In this document: one piece after another, positions 14,762 through 22,689 of the stretch
Layout of the letters: every line of letters starts with the position of its first letter
How positions within the stretch are numbered: position 1 is the stretch's first letter
DNA from: DUZB01 sp964407525
Lineage (GTDB): Bacteria; Desulfobacterota; DSM-4660; Desulfatiglandales; Desulfatiglandaceae
Assembly: GCA_964407525.1 (NCBI GenBank)
Contig: CAYOWC010000014.1
Span: 1 to 39,344 of the forward strand
DNA: 39,344 nt
Direction of reading: 5' to 3'
The notes under the pieces: model-generated
What the model was told of the DNA's origin: nothing
The model's database searches: none
What the model saw: the letters and a program-made list of their open reading frames with translations, nothing else
Program-made: the position numbers and the translations under genes

Positions 14762-15952
14762 TTACTTACCTGCTTTCCAGGTGTCTTTGATGACCTGCCA
14801 CCCATATTTGGATTTATCCAGGGTGTTGTCCCACACTTTGACCCATTTTCCGTTTTGGACCTGGTACACGGGGACCACCATACTTGCGAAATGGTCGTCT
14901 GCAGTAATGGTGATAGGAGGTACCAGCCCTCCGGGCGAAAAGTCCTTCATCGTTTCAAAAGCTGCTTTAAGATTGGGGCCTGTGATCTTTTTACCGGCCT
15001 TGCAGAGCCGAGTCATGGCCTCAGCCGTCATCAGTGCCTGTGCCCAACCACGTATGAAGTGGGTGTGCTGTTTGTCTTTATAATCGCATGCCATGATACC
15101 TTCCATGCCCGGAGCGCTCATGTCGCCGTAGGCAACGGTGCCGTACATGCCGTAATGCCCTTCCGCATCAGCTCCCGCCGTATTGATAACATTTTCCGTG
15201 GCGGCATAGATATTTCCTATGATTTTGGCATCGAATCCCTGTTTTTTGAGATCTTTGGCCAGAACAATCATGGCCGAATCGGTATTTCCCATCCAGATAT
15301 GGGTGGCGCCGGCCGCTTTGCATTTCAGGATCTGCTGAACGGCATCGGTGGGCACATACCCGATTTCTTCTTCGGCTACGATCTCCACACCCTGCCTTTT
15401 GGCCTCATCCTTGATATCCGCGATGGGGTTTTCTCCAAACCCGCCCGGGTTATACAAGAGGGCCAGTTTCCCACCTTCTTTTTTCACAAACTGGACAGCG
15501 CTTCGTCCCGCATGGGAATAGGTGGCATTGGTCACGAAAAAATAGGGTGCATATTTGGGGTTCCACTCCATCAGATAAGACGCCGGCATGTAAATGACCT
15601 TTTTCCTGGTGGAGAAATGGACGCAGGCCAGACTGTCCGGGGTACCGAAGCCATGGATCAAGGGCACCTTGTAGCTCCCGGTGAGTTTTTTGAAGGCGGC
15701 CACCGTCTTCGGTATGTCGTAGGAACATTCGATTTCGACCACCTTGACTTTTTCTCCGCAAATCCCACCGTGTTCATTAACCCATTTCCAGCCATAAAGG
15801 ACACCATCCATACTGGGAATACCCGCATCGGATGTGGGCGCTGTGCGGTTGGAGATACCGCCAACCACAATCTCGGCCTGTGCCATACCCGAAAACCCCA
15901 AAAGGGATACCACAGCCACCAGCGCGGCAACAGCAAACAATCTTTTTTTCAT
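14762..15952 (-). CDS. Liv-type ABC transporter substrate-binding protein
   Basis: A 396-residue periplasmic binding protein of the type-I fold, LivJ/LivK group. It has a clear signal peptide (MKKRLFAVAALVAVVSLLGF, cleaved near AQA-EIVVGG), then two lobes. The start has GAGGAG 8 nt upstream. Here the gene is fourth in the unit (livG-H-M-K-F), rather than first as is common. The ligand is not evident: phrases such as PLIHGFGTPDS and TNATYSHAGRSA belong to the broad family used for amino acids, amides and aromatic acids. The shared operator with the GntR regulon suggests it captures the substrate of the catabolic genes. Confidence 0.92.
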   Translation of the reverse strand: MKKRLFAVAALVAVVSLLGFSGMAQAEIVVGGISNRTAPTSDAGIPSMDGVLYGWKWVNEHGGICGEKVKVVEIECSYDIPKTVAAFKKLTGSYKVPLIHGFGTPDSLACVHFSTRKKVIYMPASYLMEWNPKYAPYFFVTNATYSHAGRSAVQFVKKEGGKLALLYNPGGFGENPIADIKDEAKRQGVEIVAEEEIGYVPTDAVQQILKCKAAGATHIWMGNTDSAMIVLAKDLKKQGFDAKIIGNIYAATENVINTAGADAEGHYGMYGTVAYGDMSAPGMEGIMACDYKDKQHTHFIRGWAQALMTAEAMTRLCKAGKKITGPNLKAAFETMKDFSPGGLVPPITITADDHFASMVVPVYQVQNGKWVKVWDNTLDKSKYGWQVIKDTWKAGK

Positions 15953-16054
15953 CTTTTTCTCCTCCTCAGCTCGTTTAAAAGGTTAACGTTTATGGTCCGA
16001 ATCATCAAAAGGTTCGGGTCCAGTTTTGCCTTCCTTATTAAATATCCACCACTA

Positions 16055-16124
16055 CCTACTGCTTACTACTTACTCCCTACTGCTTACCCTCTACTCCTTA
16101 CTCCCTACTGCTTACTTCTTACTT
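16055..16124. repeat. Ten tandem degenerate heptads (CTTACTN)
   Basis: Ten 7-bp units run at exact period; the word CCTACTG followed by CTTAC recurs at 16055, 16076 and 16104, i.e. 21 and 28 nt apart. The array ends inside livM: the livM stop codon (TAA on the minus strand, 16119-16121) is in the last unit. Confidence 0.88.
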
Positions 16125-17147
16125 CCCTCCCGCTCCCAACCTGCCCAGCCCCCATTCAACCAGCCGACGCCATGTCCTTGCTAAGCCGTTGGGCTCATAA
16201 ATCAAAAACACCACAATAATCAACCCGAACACCCCTAACCTGATGGGAGCTACATCCCCGGCGTGGGTCGAAATCATCCGCGTGATATCGTCCAGAAGTT
16301 CCGGAATGAGCACGATAAAGGCAGCTCCTAAAACTGAGCCTGAAAGGGTTCCCAGCCCTCCAATAATAACCAGAGCCAGAAGTTGAATTGACACCACCAG
16401 GGCAAAAGCCTGAATCGCCACAAACTCCAGGTAAAACCCAAACAGGGCTCCAGCCACACCAGCGTAAAAGGTGGACAGGCCAAAAGCCACCATTTTGGTA
16501 CGAAACACATTGACGCCCATAATCTCAGCGGCCATTGGGCGATCTCGAACCGCAGCAAAGGAGCGACCCATGCGCGATCGAAGAACATTCAGGTTAACCA
16601 CAGCACCAATGACGGTGATGGCCAGGACAAAGAGATAAAAATGGGTCGACTCCAAAAGACTAAGGCCCAGAATAGCGGGCCGATCCACGAATCGTCCATC
16701 CTGGCCTCCCGTAAGCCACCGGGACTGCTCAAAAGCCCAATAAAGAATGATCTGCGCCGCAAAACTGGCCATGGCGAGATACACCCCTTTGAGCCGCAGA
16801 GAGGGGAGACCAAAAACCATGCCCACGATTGCCGCAATCAGTCCGGCCAGGAGGATGGCCGGAAGCATAGGGACCCCCACATTCTGGACCAGATAAGCGG
16901 AAGAAAATGCTCCTACCCCCATAAAGGCCGCGTGTGCAATCGATATGAGGCCGGTGTTTCCCACCAGCAGATTGAGTCCCATTCCCGCCAGAGCGAAGAT
17001 GGTAATTTGTGTCAGTAATGTTAAGTGGTAGTCGTTCAAGAACTGGGAGATGACCGCCACTGCCAGGACCAGGCAAATGGCTCCTATCCGCTCGTACCTG
17101 GTAGCCAGGAGCGGCCGATAATAGGGATTGTTGCTGTTTATACCCAT
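16119..17147 (-). CDS. livM: Liv-type ABC transporter permease LivM
   Basis: A 342-residue membrane protein of the LivM family with about nine hydrophobic segments. Family blocks visible are GMGLNLLVGNTGLISIAHAAFMG (residues 55-77, in part) and GGLGTLSGSVLGAAFIVLIPELL near the end. It pairs with LivH to form the channel. It begins 3 nt after the livH stop. The final residues GRLGAGGK and the stop abut a heptad array, so the C-terminus may have been trimmed or remade by repeat insertion (inference). Confidence 0.93.
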   Translation of the reverse strand: MGINSNNPYYRPLLATRYERIGAICLVLAVAVISQFLNDYHLTLLTQITIFALAGMGLNLLVGNTGLISIAHAAFMGVGAFSSAYLVQNVGVPMLPAILLAGLIAAIVGMVFGLPSLRLKGVYLAMASFAAQIILYWAFEQSRWLTGGQDGRFVDRPAILGLSLLESTHFYLFVLAITVIGAVVNLNVLRSRMGRSFAAVRDRPMAAEIMGVNVFRTKMVAFGLSTFYAGVAGALFGFYLEFVAIQAFALVVSIQLLALVIIGGLGTLSGSVLGAAFIVLIPELLDDITRMISTHAGDVAPIRLGVFGLIIVVFLIYEPNGLARTWRRLVEWGLGRLGAGGK

Positions 17148-17150
17148 TCT

Positions 17151-18038
17151 TTATACCCGCTCAATTTCTTTTTTTCCAAACAACCCTGTGGGTCGCACCC
17201 ACAAGATAGCCACGAGCACAAAAAAAGGCGCTACCGGTCCAAGGCCTTTTATGCCGGTGAGTTCTTTCAGATACCCCCCCCCGAAGTTCTCCAGAACACC
17301 GATGATCACACCACTCACAGTAGCGCCCACAATGCTGTCCAGTCCACCCAGAATCACCGCCGGGAATACCTTTATTCCGTAAAAACTGAGTTCAGGCGTA
17401 AGCCCCGCGATATTGGCGGTCAAAACCCCTCCCACGCCGGATATCACTGCGGAAATGACCCATGCCAGGGCAAAGACCCTGGTGAGGGGAACCCCCACGC
17501 TTTCAGCAGCCTTTCGCGAACTGGCCGTAGCCCTCATGACCAAACCAATACGAGTGTACTTGAAGAAGAGGCCGAAAAGGCCCATGAAAAAAACTGTCAA
17601 AACAAAAGACCAGACATAGACTTGGCCTACGACGATAAATCCCAGGTCGATTCCATCTCTCGAGAATATGTCGGCAAAAGGGATACTGAAAGCCCCCCAC
17701 ACACCGATCACCACGGCCCTCAGGATCACGCCGATGCCTATGGTAACCATGATGACGGACATGACCGGAGCTTCCATCATTTTTCGAAGCACGAACCGTT
17801 CTATCACCAGGGCGATCACAGTCATGAAAACCATGGAAACAATGAAAGCGGGGATAAAAGACATGCCTGTTTGAACGATGGTCTCCAAACAGATATATCC
17901 GCCTATCATCAGAAGTTCGCCCTGGGCAAAGTTGACCACTTCCGTAGCCTTGTAGATCAGCACAAGGCCCAGAGCCACCATGGAGTAGATACTGCCGACG
18001 ATAATTCCGTTGACCAATAGCCCTAAGAAATATTCCAT
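17151..18038 (-). CDS. livH: Liv-type ABC transporter permease LivH
   Basis: A 295-residue membrane permease of the LivH family with about eight hydrophobic segments. The N-terminus LVNGIIVGSIYSMVALGLVL and the block NFAQGELLMIGGYI are typical of LivH. The EAA-type loop lies around GVPLTRVFALAWVISAVISG. It partners LivM. The ATG at 18038 lies 1 nt after the livG stop region, with GGGGAAAA upstream, so translation is coupled to livG. Confidence 0.93.
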   Translation of the reverse strand: MEYFLGLLVNGIIVGSIYSMVALGLVLIYKATEVVNFAQGELLMIGGYICLETIVQTGMSFIPAFIVSMVFMTVIALVIERFVLRKMMEAPVMSVIMVTIGIGVILRAVVIGVWGAFSIPFADIFSRDGIDLGFIVVGQVYVWSFVLTVFFMGLFGLFFKYTRIGLVMRATASSRKAAESVGVPLTRVFALAWVISAVISGVGGVLTANIAGLTPELSFYGIKVFPAVILGGLDSIVGATVSGVIIGVLENFGGGYLKELTGIKGLGPVAPFFVLVAILWVRPTGLFGKKEIERV

Positions 18039-18039
18039 G

Positions 18040-18807
18040 TTATGTATTTTCCCCGAGATAAGCCTTTCGTACTTCGGGATTTTCCATCACTTCGGCGGGT
18101 TCACCCTCGGCGATTTTTTTCCCAAAATCCAACACGACGATCTTATCGGATATCCCCATAACCACGCCCATGTCATGCTCAATCATGGCAACAGTGACCC
18201 CAAGTTCCTTATTCAGGATTTTCACCTGCTCAGCAAGTTCCAGTTTCTCGGAGGTAGTCATGCCTGCCGTAGGCTCATCCAAAAGGAGTAAATCAGGTTT
18301 GGCCACCATGGCCCGCGCCAGTTCCACCCGTTTCTGGGTACCGTAGGGAAGATCCGCAACCGGTGCGTTTATAAATTCTTCCAACCCTAAAACGGCCAGC
18401 GCTTCGGCCGCAGCTTTTCTGGCATCCACCTCTTCCCTCGTGCAGCCCAAACGGGTCCAGTACAGACAGATTCGAAGAACACCGGAGCGCAGCAGATGGT
18501 CGCTTCCCACCAGGACATTGTCAATGACGCTTTCGCTGGGAAAAAGAGCGATGTTTTGAAAGGTTCGCGCCACACCCAGACCGGGCCTGGCGTGGGGCTT
18601 CATCCCCACCATTTCCACGCCCTTCATTCGGATGCTGCCGCTTGGTGTATAAACACCTGATATGCAATTGAGAAGAGTAGTTTTTCCGGCGCCATTGGGA
18701 CCGATAATGGAGATAATTCGTCCTTCTTCAATGGTGAAATTTACGTCGGACAATGCTTGAACACCGCCGAACGCCAGACTGACTTGGTTTACTTCGAGAA
18801 GGGCCAT
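18040..18807 (-). CDS. livG: Liv-type ABC transporter ATPase LivG
   Basis: A 255-residue ATPase with Walker A GPNGAGKTTLLN, a family insertion around the LivG signature (LPYGTQKRVELARAMVAKP) and Walker B LLLDEPTAGM. The usual LSGGQ is DLPYGTQKR, normal for LivG. First gene of the liv unit, preceded by a 5' leader with a hairpin (18920-18937), and by a promoter overlapping a GntR-type operator (18948-18974). Confidence 0.93.
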   Translation of the reverse strand: MALLEVNQVSLAFGGVQALSDVNFTIEEGRIISIIGPNGAGKTTLLNCISGVYTPSGSIRMKGVEMVGMKPHARPGLGVARTFQNIALFPSESVIDNVLVGSDHLLRSGVLRICLYWTRLGCTREEVDARKAAAEALAVLGLEEFINAPVADLPYGTQKRVELARAMVAKPDLLLLDEPTAGMTTSEKLELAEQVKILNKELGVTVAMIEHDMGVVMGISDKIVVLDFGKKIAEGEPAEVMENPEVRKAYLGENT

Positions 18808-18919
18808 GGAATCGAATCCCTTTGAGACATCCTGTCGATCAGGAGTGAAAAAGGTTCTCGGGGCTAACCGTCCAATGGATAAAAAGCCGCGAATTGCGGA
18901 AAATTTATGAAAGACTTCA

Positions 18920-18937
18920 AACCCTTCGAAAAGGGTT
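18920..18937 (-). other. Leader hairpin of the liv transcript
   Basis: AACCCTT and AAGGGTT make a 7-bp stem with a four-base loop; on the minus-strand RNA the loop is UUCG, a stable tetraloop. On the plus strand the hairpin is followed by CTTTTT and would look like a terminator, but no plus-strand gene precedes it. It lies between the expected liv start site and livG. Confidence 0.5.
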
Positions 18938-18947
18938 CTTTTTAAAT

Positions 18948-18974
18948 CTTATGATAGTATTATACGATGATAAG
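18948..18974. promoter_or_regulatory. Palindromic operator at the liv promoter
   Basis: A 27-bp near-perfect palindrome with half-site pattern CTTAT.AT.GTAT and centre at 18961; only two position pairs and the centre break the symmetry. It overlaps the -10 element. Positions 18947-18964 are identical to the site at the GntR promoter (13307-13324, opposite orientation). The core GTATTATAC resembles FadR/GntR-type operators. Confidence 0.75.
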
Positions 18975-18985
18975 GAGAGCGTCAA
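18957..18985 (-). promoter_or_regulatory. Promoter of the liv operon
   Basis: On the minus strand TTGACG (18980-18985) is followed after 17 nt by TAATAC (18957-18962), or after 15 nt by TATAAT (18959-18964). The same TTGACG -35 occurs at the GntR promoter. Confidence 0.6.
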
Positions 18986-19223
18986 GAAAAAATTTCATCA
19001 GAATCTAAACTAAATTTCATTGCTGCCCAACCCGGCGAAACCGTAATCAAAATTTCAATTGAATTGAAGGGTTACTGCTATGAGCAGTAAAAAAAGACAA
19101 TCAGATTTTTTCCATTTAAGTGAAAAATACAATATCCTATATTTTATGAACAAAATGATAATTTGTTATCGAAAATTGAATGATAATTTCAATCTTTTCA
19201 ATTTAACTACAAAAATTTCTATG

Positions 19224-19266
19224 AAAGTGAATTTTTGCTTGACAGAGAAGATCGTGGTGATACAAT
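19224..19266 (+). promoter_or_regulatory. Promoter with TGAA box for the C_GCAxxG-hydroxylase operon
   Basis: TTGACA (19239-19244) and TACAAT (19261-19266) are 16 nt apart. Directly upstream is AAAGTGAATTTTTGC, in the same register relative to TTGAC as the boxes at 25193 and 28383-28403 (minus). Confidence 0.6.
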
Positions 19267-19370
19267 CATTTTCCTAATCCAGCGCAATACGGATAGCCAT
19301 TTGATGTGATGATCGTTGTGAAAGATTTTTTTTTGAAGTATAGAGGTTTTCGAGCGGAGTTGGCAAAAAA

Positions 19371-19952
19371 ATGACCCAGGACTTAATCAGTGAGAAAATA
19401 GAACAAGCAGGGCGAAGAGCTGTTGAATTTCGGCGAAAAGGATTCCACTGCAGTGAATCGACTTTTTTGGCGATCAATGAAACCCTGGGGATCACCTCTC
19501 CGGATATGGTCAGAATAGTTACCGGCCTTCACGGGGGAGGAGGGAGTCACCGTAAAGAACCCGGTGCAAATTTGAATGCGGTGCTTGAGGAATTGGCTTC
19601 GGGGCGGGACCGTCGTCCTGCAGAGGAATTGCCTATCGAAGTAACCGGGCACCTCTGCGGAGCATTAGCTTCAGGGATTATTTGTGTCGGTTTTCTCTAT
19701 GGACGTAGACTGCCGAGTGATGACCTTACCTGTGTGGACGAGCTCGCTTTTGAACTTCACCGTAGGTTTATTTCGGAATTTGGCGAAAAAGAATGTAAGC
19801 CGTTACGAGAGAAATTTGTTCCGGATAGTCCAAACCACACATGCGAATATATCTACAAGCGTGGGGCTGAAATCGCAGTCGAGCTCATTTTAAATGCATC
19901 ACATACAATCAGCGAATGCTACCCGATAAAGGGGATTCACCAGGGCATTTGA
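19371..19952 (+). CDS. C_GCAxxG_C_C-family redox protein
   Basis: A 193-residue protein of the C_GCAxxG_C_C (split-Soret-associated/DUF) family, common in anaerobes. The spaced Cys residues are visible: FHCSES near residue 25, GHLCGALASG near 97, TCVDE, KECKPL and HTCEY. No signal peptide or membrane segment. The family is thought to bind a redox centre, but its reaction is not known. It is 90 nt upstream of the second molybdenum hydroxylase set and shares its promoter, so it may serve as an electron partner or a maturation factor for it (inference). Confidence 0.82.
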   Translation: MTQDLISEKIEQAGRRAVEFRRKGFHCSESTFLAINETLGITSPDMVRIVTGLHGGGGSHRKEPGANLNAVLEELASGRDRRPAEELPIEVTGHLCGALASGIICVGFLYGRRLPSDDLTCVDELAFELHRRFISEFGEKECKPLREKFVPDSPNHTCEYIYKRGAEIAVELILNASHTISECYPIKGIHQGI

Positions 19953-20042
19953 TCAAATTGGCGAAAGAAAATTTTCAATAAATGAGGGAGTAGCATAAAC
20001 TAATAATCAATGACGGTTGGTGTTAAAAAAAGGAGGTAACCT

Positions 20043-20897
20043 ATGAGGGATTCCATGTACTTTGCTCCGACTGAGGTAGAAGATGCTGTCAAACTTCTCT
20101 CCGATTACGGAGATCAAGCCACGATCCTTGCTGGTGGTACGGACTTGGTTCCAAAAATCAACGACTACGAATTAAAACCGAGCGTTCTTCTTTACATTGG
20201 AAATCTAGGCATCAAAGGAGTCAAGGAAGAAAACGGTAAGTTGGTGGTCGGCGCAATGACCACAACCAGCTGCATTGCCTCTGACCCCCTGATAAACGAA
20301 AAGGCCGGCGCCTTGGCGGAGGCCGCCCGGCTCACGGGCAGCGACGCGGTTCGAAATTCCGGGACCATCGGAGGCAATCTGGCCAACGCCTCCCCTGCTG
20401 CGGATTTGGTGCCGCCACTGCTGGCCATGGATGCGGAGCTGGTATTAACGGGTGTCAAAGGGGAGCGTACAGTAGCAATAACGGATTTTTTTACAGGACC
20501 GGGGAAAACCGTTCTTGCAGCATCTGAATTTATCAAGGATATCCGTATCCCAGTACCGCAAGGCCGGGTTGTATTTCTCAAGTTAGGCCGCCGAAAAGCG
20601 ATGACCCTGTCTGTGGTCAATGTGGCCGTACGGTTGCATACAGATGGGTCAGGTTGCCATGAAGCAAGAATCGCCATCGGCTCCATGGCTCCCACGGCAA
20701 TCCGCTGTACCCAAGCCGAAACAATGCTTCTGGGAAAAAAATTAGATGGGGAACTAATCCAGGCTTGCGCAGAAAAAGCAATTGCCGACACCAGCCCCAT
20801 TGACGACCAGCGTGCTACCGCCTGGTATCGCCTGCAAGCGGGGAAAACTCTCGTGGCGCGAGCAGTGGCCCAGGCAGCCGGTGTAGATATTCAATAA
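20043..20897 (+). CDS. Molybdenum hydroxylase FAD subunit, second copy (NdhF-like)
   Basis: A 284-residue FAD subunit of the xanthine-dehydrogenase family and paralogue of the gene at 2869-3717. AGGTDLV (30-36) and TIGGNLANASPAAD (108-121) form the flavin site. The start is firmly set by AGGAGGTAACCT before ATG 20043. First gene of an F-S-L-M set with the same order as the left-hand set. It accepts electrons from the 2Fe-2S subunit. Confidence 0.94.
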   Translation: MRDSMYFAPTEVEDAVKLLSDYGDQATILAGGTDLVPKINDYELKPSVLLYIGNLGIKGVKEENGKLVVGAMTTTSCIASDPLINEKAGALAEAARLTGSDAVRNSGTIGGNLANASPAADLVPPLLAMDAELVLTGVKGERTVAITDFFTGPGKTVLAASEFIKDIRIPVPQGRVVFLKLGRRKAMTLSVVNVAVRLHTDGSGCHEARIAIGSMAPTAIRCTQAETMLLGKKLDGELIQACAEKAIADTSPIDDQRATAWYRLQAGKTLVARAVAQAAGVDIQ

Positions 20898-20908
20898 GGG
20901 AGGTGACT

Positions 20909-21385
20909 ATGAAATATCAATTGGTTTTTTCTGTAAATGGGCAACCGGTCGAGGTGCTGGTGAAATCGACCGACACCCTTCTGGATGTACTTCGCGAACA
21001 ACTTAAAGTTATGAGCCCTAAGAGGGGTTGCGACAGTGGCGATTGCGGAACCTGCACGGTTTTGCTTGATGGAGAACCCGTACGGTCCTGCCTGACTATC
21101 GCCCTGACCGTAGCAGGCAAAGAAGTCAGGACAGTTGAGTCCTTTATGTCAAATGATGGCAAATTAAGCACACTTCAGACTTCTTTCCACGAACATGGAG
21201 GTGCCCAATGCGGATTTTGTACACCGGGGATGCTCATTTCTTGCGAGTCTCTTTTACAAAAAACCCCGAAACCAACGCGTGAGCAGATCGTCGATGCCAT
21301 TTCCGGCAACTTGTGCCGTTGTGGGTCCTATCTTGAAATCATTGAGGCCGTACAGGCGGCCTCAGATAATCAAGGAAAGGAGTGA
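20909..21385 (+). CDS. Molybdenum hydroxylase 2Fe-2S subunit, second copy (NdhS-like)
   Basis: A 158-residue subunit with all eight cluster Cys: C41, C46, C49, C61 (CDSGDCGTC) and C101, C104, C136, C138 (CGFCTPG, CRCGSY). The start is the ATG at 20909; the GTG at 20903 lies within the GGGAGGTGA ribosome site and is rejected. Spacing to the FAD subunit is 11 nt and to the next gene 6 nt. Confidence 0.94.
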   Translation: MKYQLVFSVNGQPVEVLVKSTDTLLDVLREQLKVMSPKRGCDSGDCGTCTVLLDGEPVRSCLTIALTVAGKEVRTVESFMSNDGKLSTLQTSFHEHGGAQCGFCTPGMLISCESLLQKTPKPTREQIVDAISGNLCRCGSYLEIIEAVQAASDNQGKE

Positions 21386-21391
21386 ACAAAT

Positions 21392-22684
21392 ATGTCCAAA
21401 TACGTCGGAAAACAAACCCCGAGATACGATGGTATCGGTCATGTGACCGGAAAAACAACCTATGTTGATGATGTCCAGGTTCCGGGAATGCTCGCGGTTA
21501 AGGTGTTGAGGAGTCCCGTCCATAAAGGAATCATTCGCAATCTCGATGTTTCAGCGGTTGAAGCCATGCCAGGCGTTGCCGGTGTAATTACCGTCAAAGA
21601 TATACCCGGACAAAACAGCTATTGGGCGCCGGATCAGCCTGTATTCGTCGAGAAGAATATTCGTTATAAAGGTGAGCGTATTGCAGCGGTAGCTGCAGTA
21701 GATGAAGACACTGCCAATGAGGCATTGGAAAAATTCAAGCTGGAAATCGAGGAAGAGACGCCCGTCTTTGACCCCGTCGAAGCAATGAAACCGGATGCGC
21801 CCATGGTCCGCCCGGAAGGTAATCTGGCTGAATTTAATAGTGGCAACTCCCGGTTGACATTCAAAGGAGATGTCGAGAAGGGTTTTGCCGAGGCAGACGA
21901 AATTATTGAGAAAACCTATGTCCATGGGGTCAACGATCATGCGCCCATGGAGCCGCACGTTTCGGTGGCCTATTTTGATGGGAATGATCGACTGACGATT
22001 CATACGGTGAGCCAGGCCAGGCATTTTCATCTGACACAATTACTTCCAATCCTATCCCTCCCTCTGAGTAAACTACACCTCATAGGGGGTACGGTGGGTG
22101 GAGCTTTCGGAGGTAAAAATGAGATCCATTGCGATCATGTAGCCGCTCTTATGGCCCTCAAGATCCACAAGCCGGTGAAGTATCGCATGAGCCGAAAAGC
22201 GGATTTACTCTATTCCACAAAACGCGGTGCTTATATTTTCGAATACAAATCCGGGGTGAAAAAAAACGGTCAGGTAACCGCACATCAGATCAAGGCAGTT
22301 CATGACATGGGCGCTTACAACGTCATGGGTGGTTATGCCCTTGAAAAAATGGTTCTTTATGCTGCCGGTCCCTATGATGTTCCCCACGTAAGATTTGAGG
22401 GATTTGGGGTATATACCAACAAGCCGGTCTCAAGCTCCATGCGCGGGTATGCAAACATCAACACAACCCACTGCTCGGAAATCCAGATGAATCTGCTGGC
22501 AGAGGCCATCGGCATGGATCCCTGGGAAATTCGCTATATCAATGCGTGGCGGGATGGGGATGTCGGACCAACCGGTTGGAAAGTAGTAGCCGCTGGATTG
22601 ATTGAAGCCATGAACAAGGTTACGGAGATGGACGGGATTGAACTGCCGGCTCATCTCAAAGCCATGAATTCCAGAGGGAGGTAA
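21392..22684 (+). CDS. Molybdenum hydroxylase N-terminal molybdopterin half, second copy (NdhL-like)
   Basis: A 430-residue NdhL-type subunit. Hammerhead domain at the N-terminus (KYVGKQTPRYDGIGHVTGKT), then GGTVGGAFGGK (232-242) for cofactor and Mo contact, and SSMRGYANINTTHCSEIQMN near the end, followed by DPWEIRYINAW. It lacks the extra segment that its left-hand paralogue carries before the Mo motif. Active together with the M subunit that starts 5 nt after it. Confidence 0.94.
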   Translation: MSKYVGKQTPRYDGIGHVTGKTTYVDDVQVPGMLAVKVLRSPVHKGIIRNLDVSAVEAMPGVAGVITVKDIPGQNSYWAPDQPVFVEKNIRYKGERIAAVAAVDEDTANEALEKFKLEIEEETPVFDPVEAMKPDAPMVRPEGNLAEFNSGNSRLTFKGDVEKGFAEADEIIEKTYVHGVNDHAPMEPHVSVAYFDGNDRLTIHTVSQARHFHLTQLLPILSLPLSKLHLIGGTVGGAFGGKNEIHCDHVAALMALKIHKPVKYRMSRKADLLYSTKRGAYIFEYKSGVKKNGQVTAHQIKAVHDMGAYNVMGGYALEKMVLYAAGPYDVPHVRFEGFGVYTNKPVSSSMRGYANINTTHCSEIQMNLLAEAIGMDPWEIRYINAWRDGDVGPTGWKVVAAGLIEAMNKVTEMDGIELPAHLKAMNSRGR

Positions 22685-22689
22685 GCCGA

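Larger units (their letters stand above)
18808..19370. other. Divergent intergenic region between livG and the second hydroxylase operon
   Basis: 563 nt without a credible gene. It contains the liv leader hairpin, promoter and operator (to 18985), then an AT-rich stretch (19000-19260) with several ATTGAA/TTCAAT dyads (for example 19053-19068 and 19175-19193) and a duplicated AATGATAATTT (19155, 19179), and finally a plus-strand promoter at 19239-19266. A 65-codon frame at 19080-19277 is AT-rich, has no good ribosome site and is not called. Confidence 0.7.

Noticed and set aside
14738..16219. Open frame of 493 codons on the plus strand
   Set aside because: It is the antisense of the liv binding-protein gene; its end is low-complexity sequence made by the CTTACTN array.
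18920..18942. Rho-independent terminator on the plus strand
   Set aside because: Hairpin plus T run has the form, but no plus-strand gene lies upstream; it was listed as a leader hairpin of the minus-strand transcript instead.
19080..19277. Small 65-codon gene in the AT-rich divergent region
   Set aside because: No ribosome site, Asn/Phe/Ile-rich composition expected from AT-rich DNA, and it overlaps the promoter at 19239-19266.
20192..20800. Open frame of 202 codons on the minus strand
   Set aside because: Antisense shadow of the second FAD subunit with no recognisable motif.
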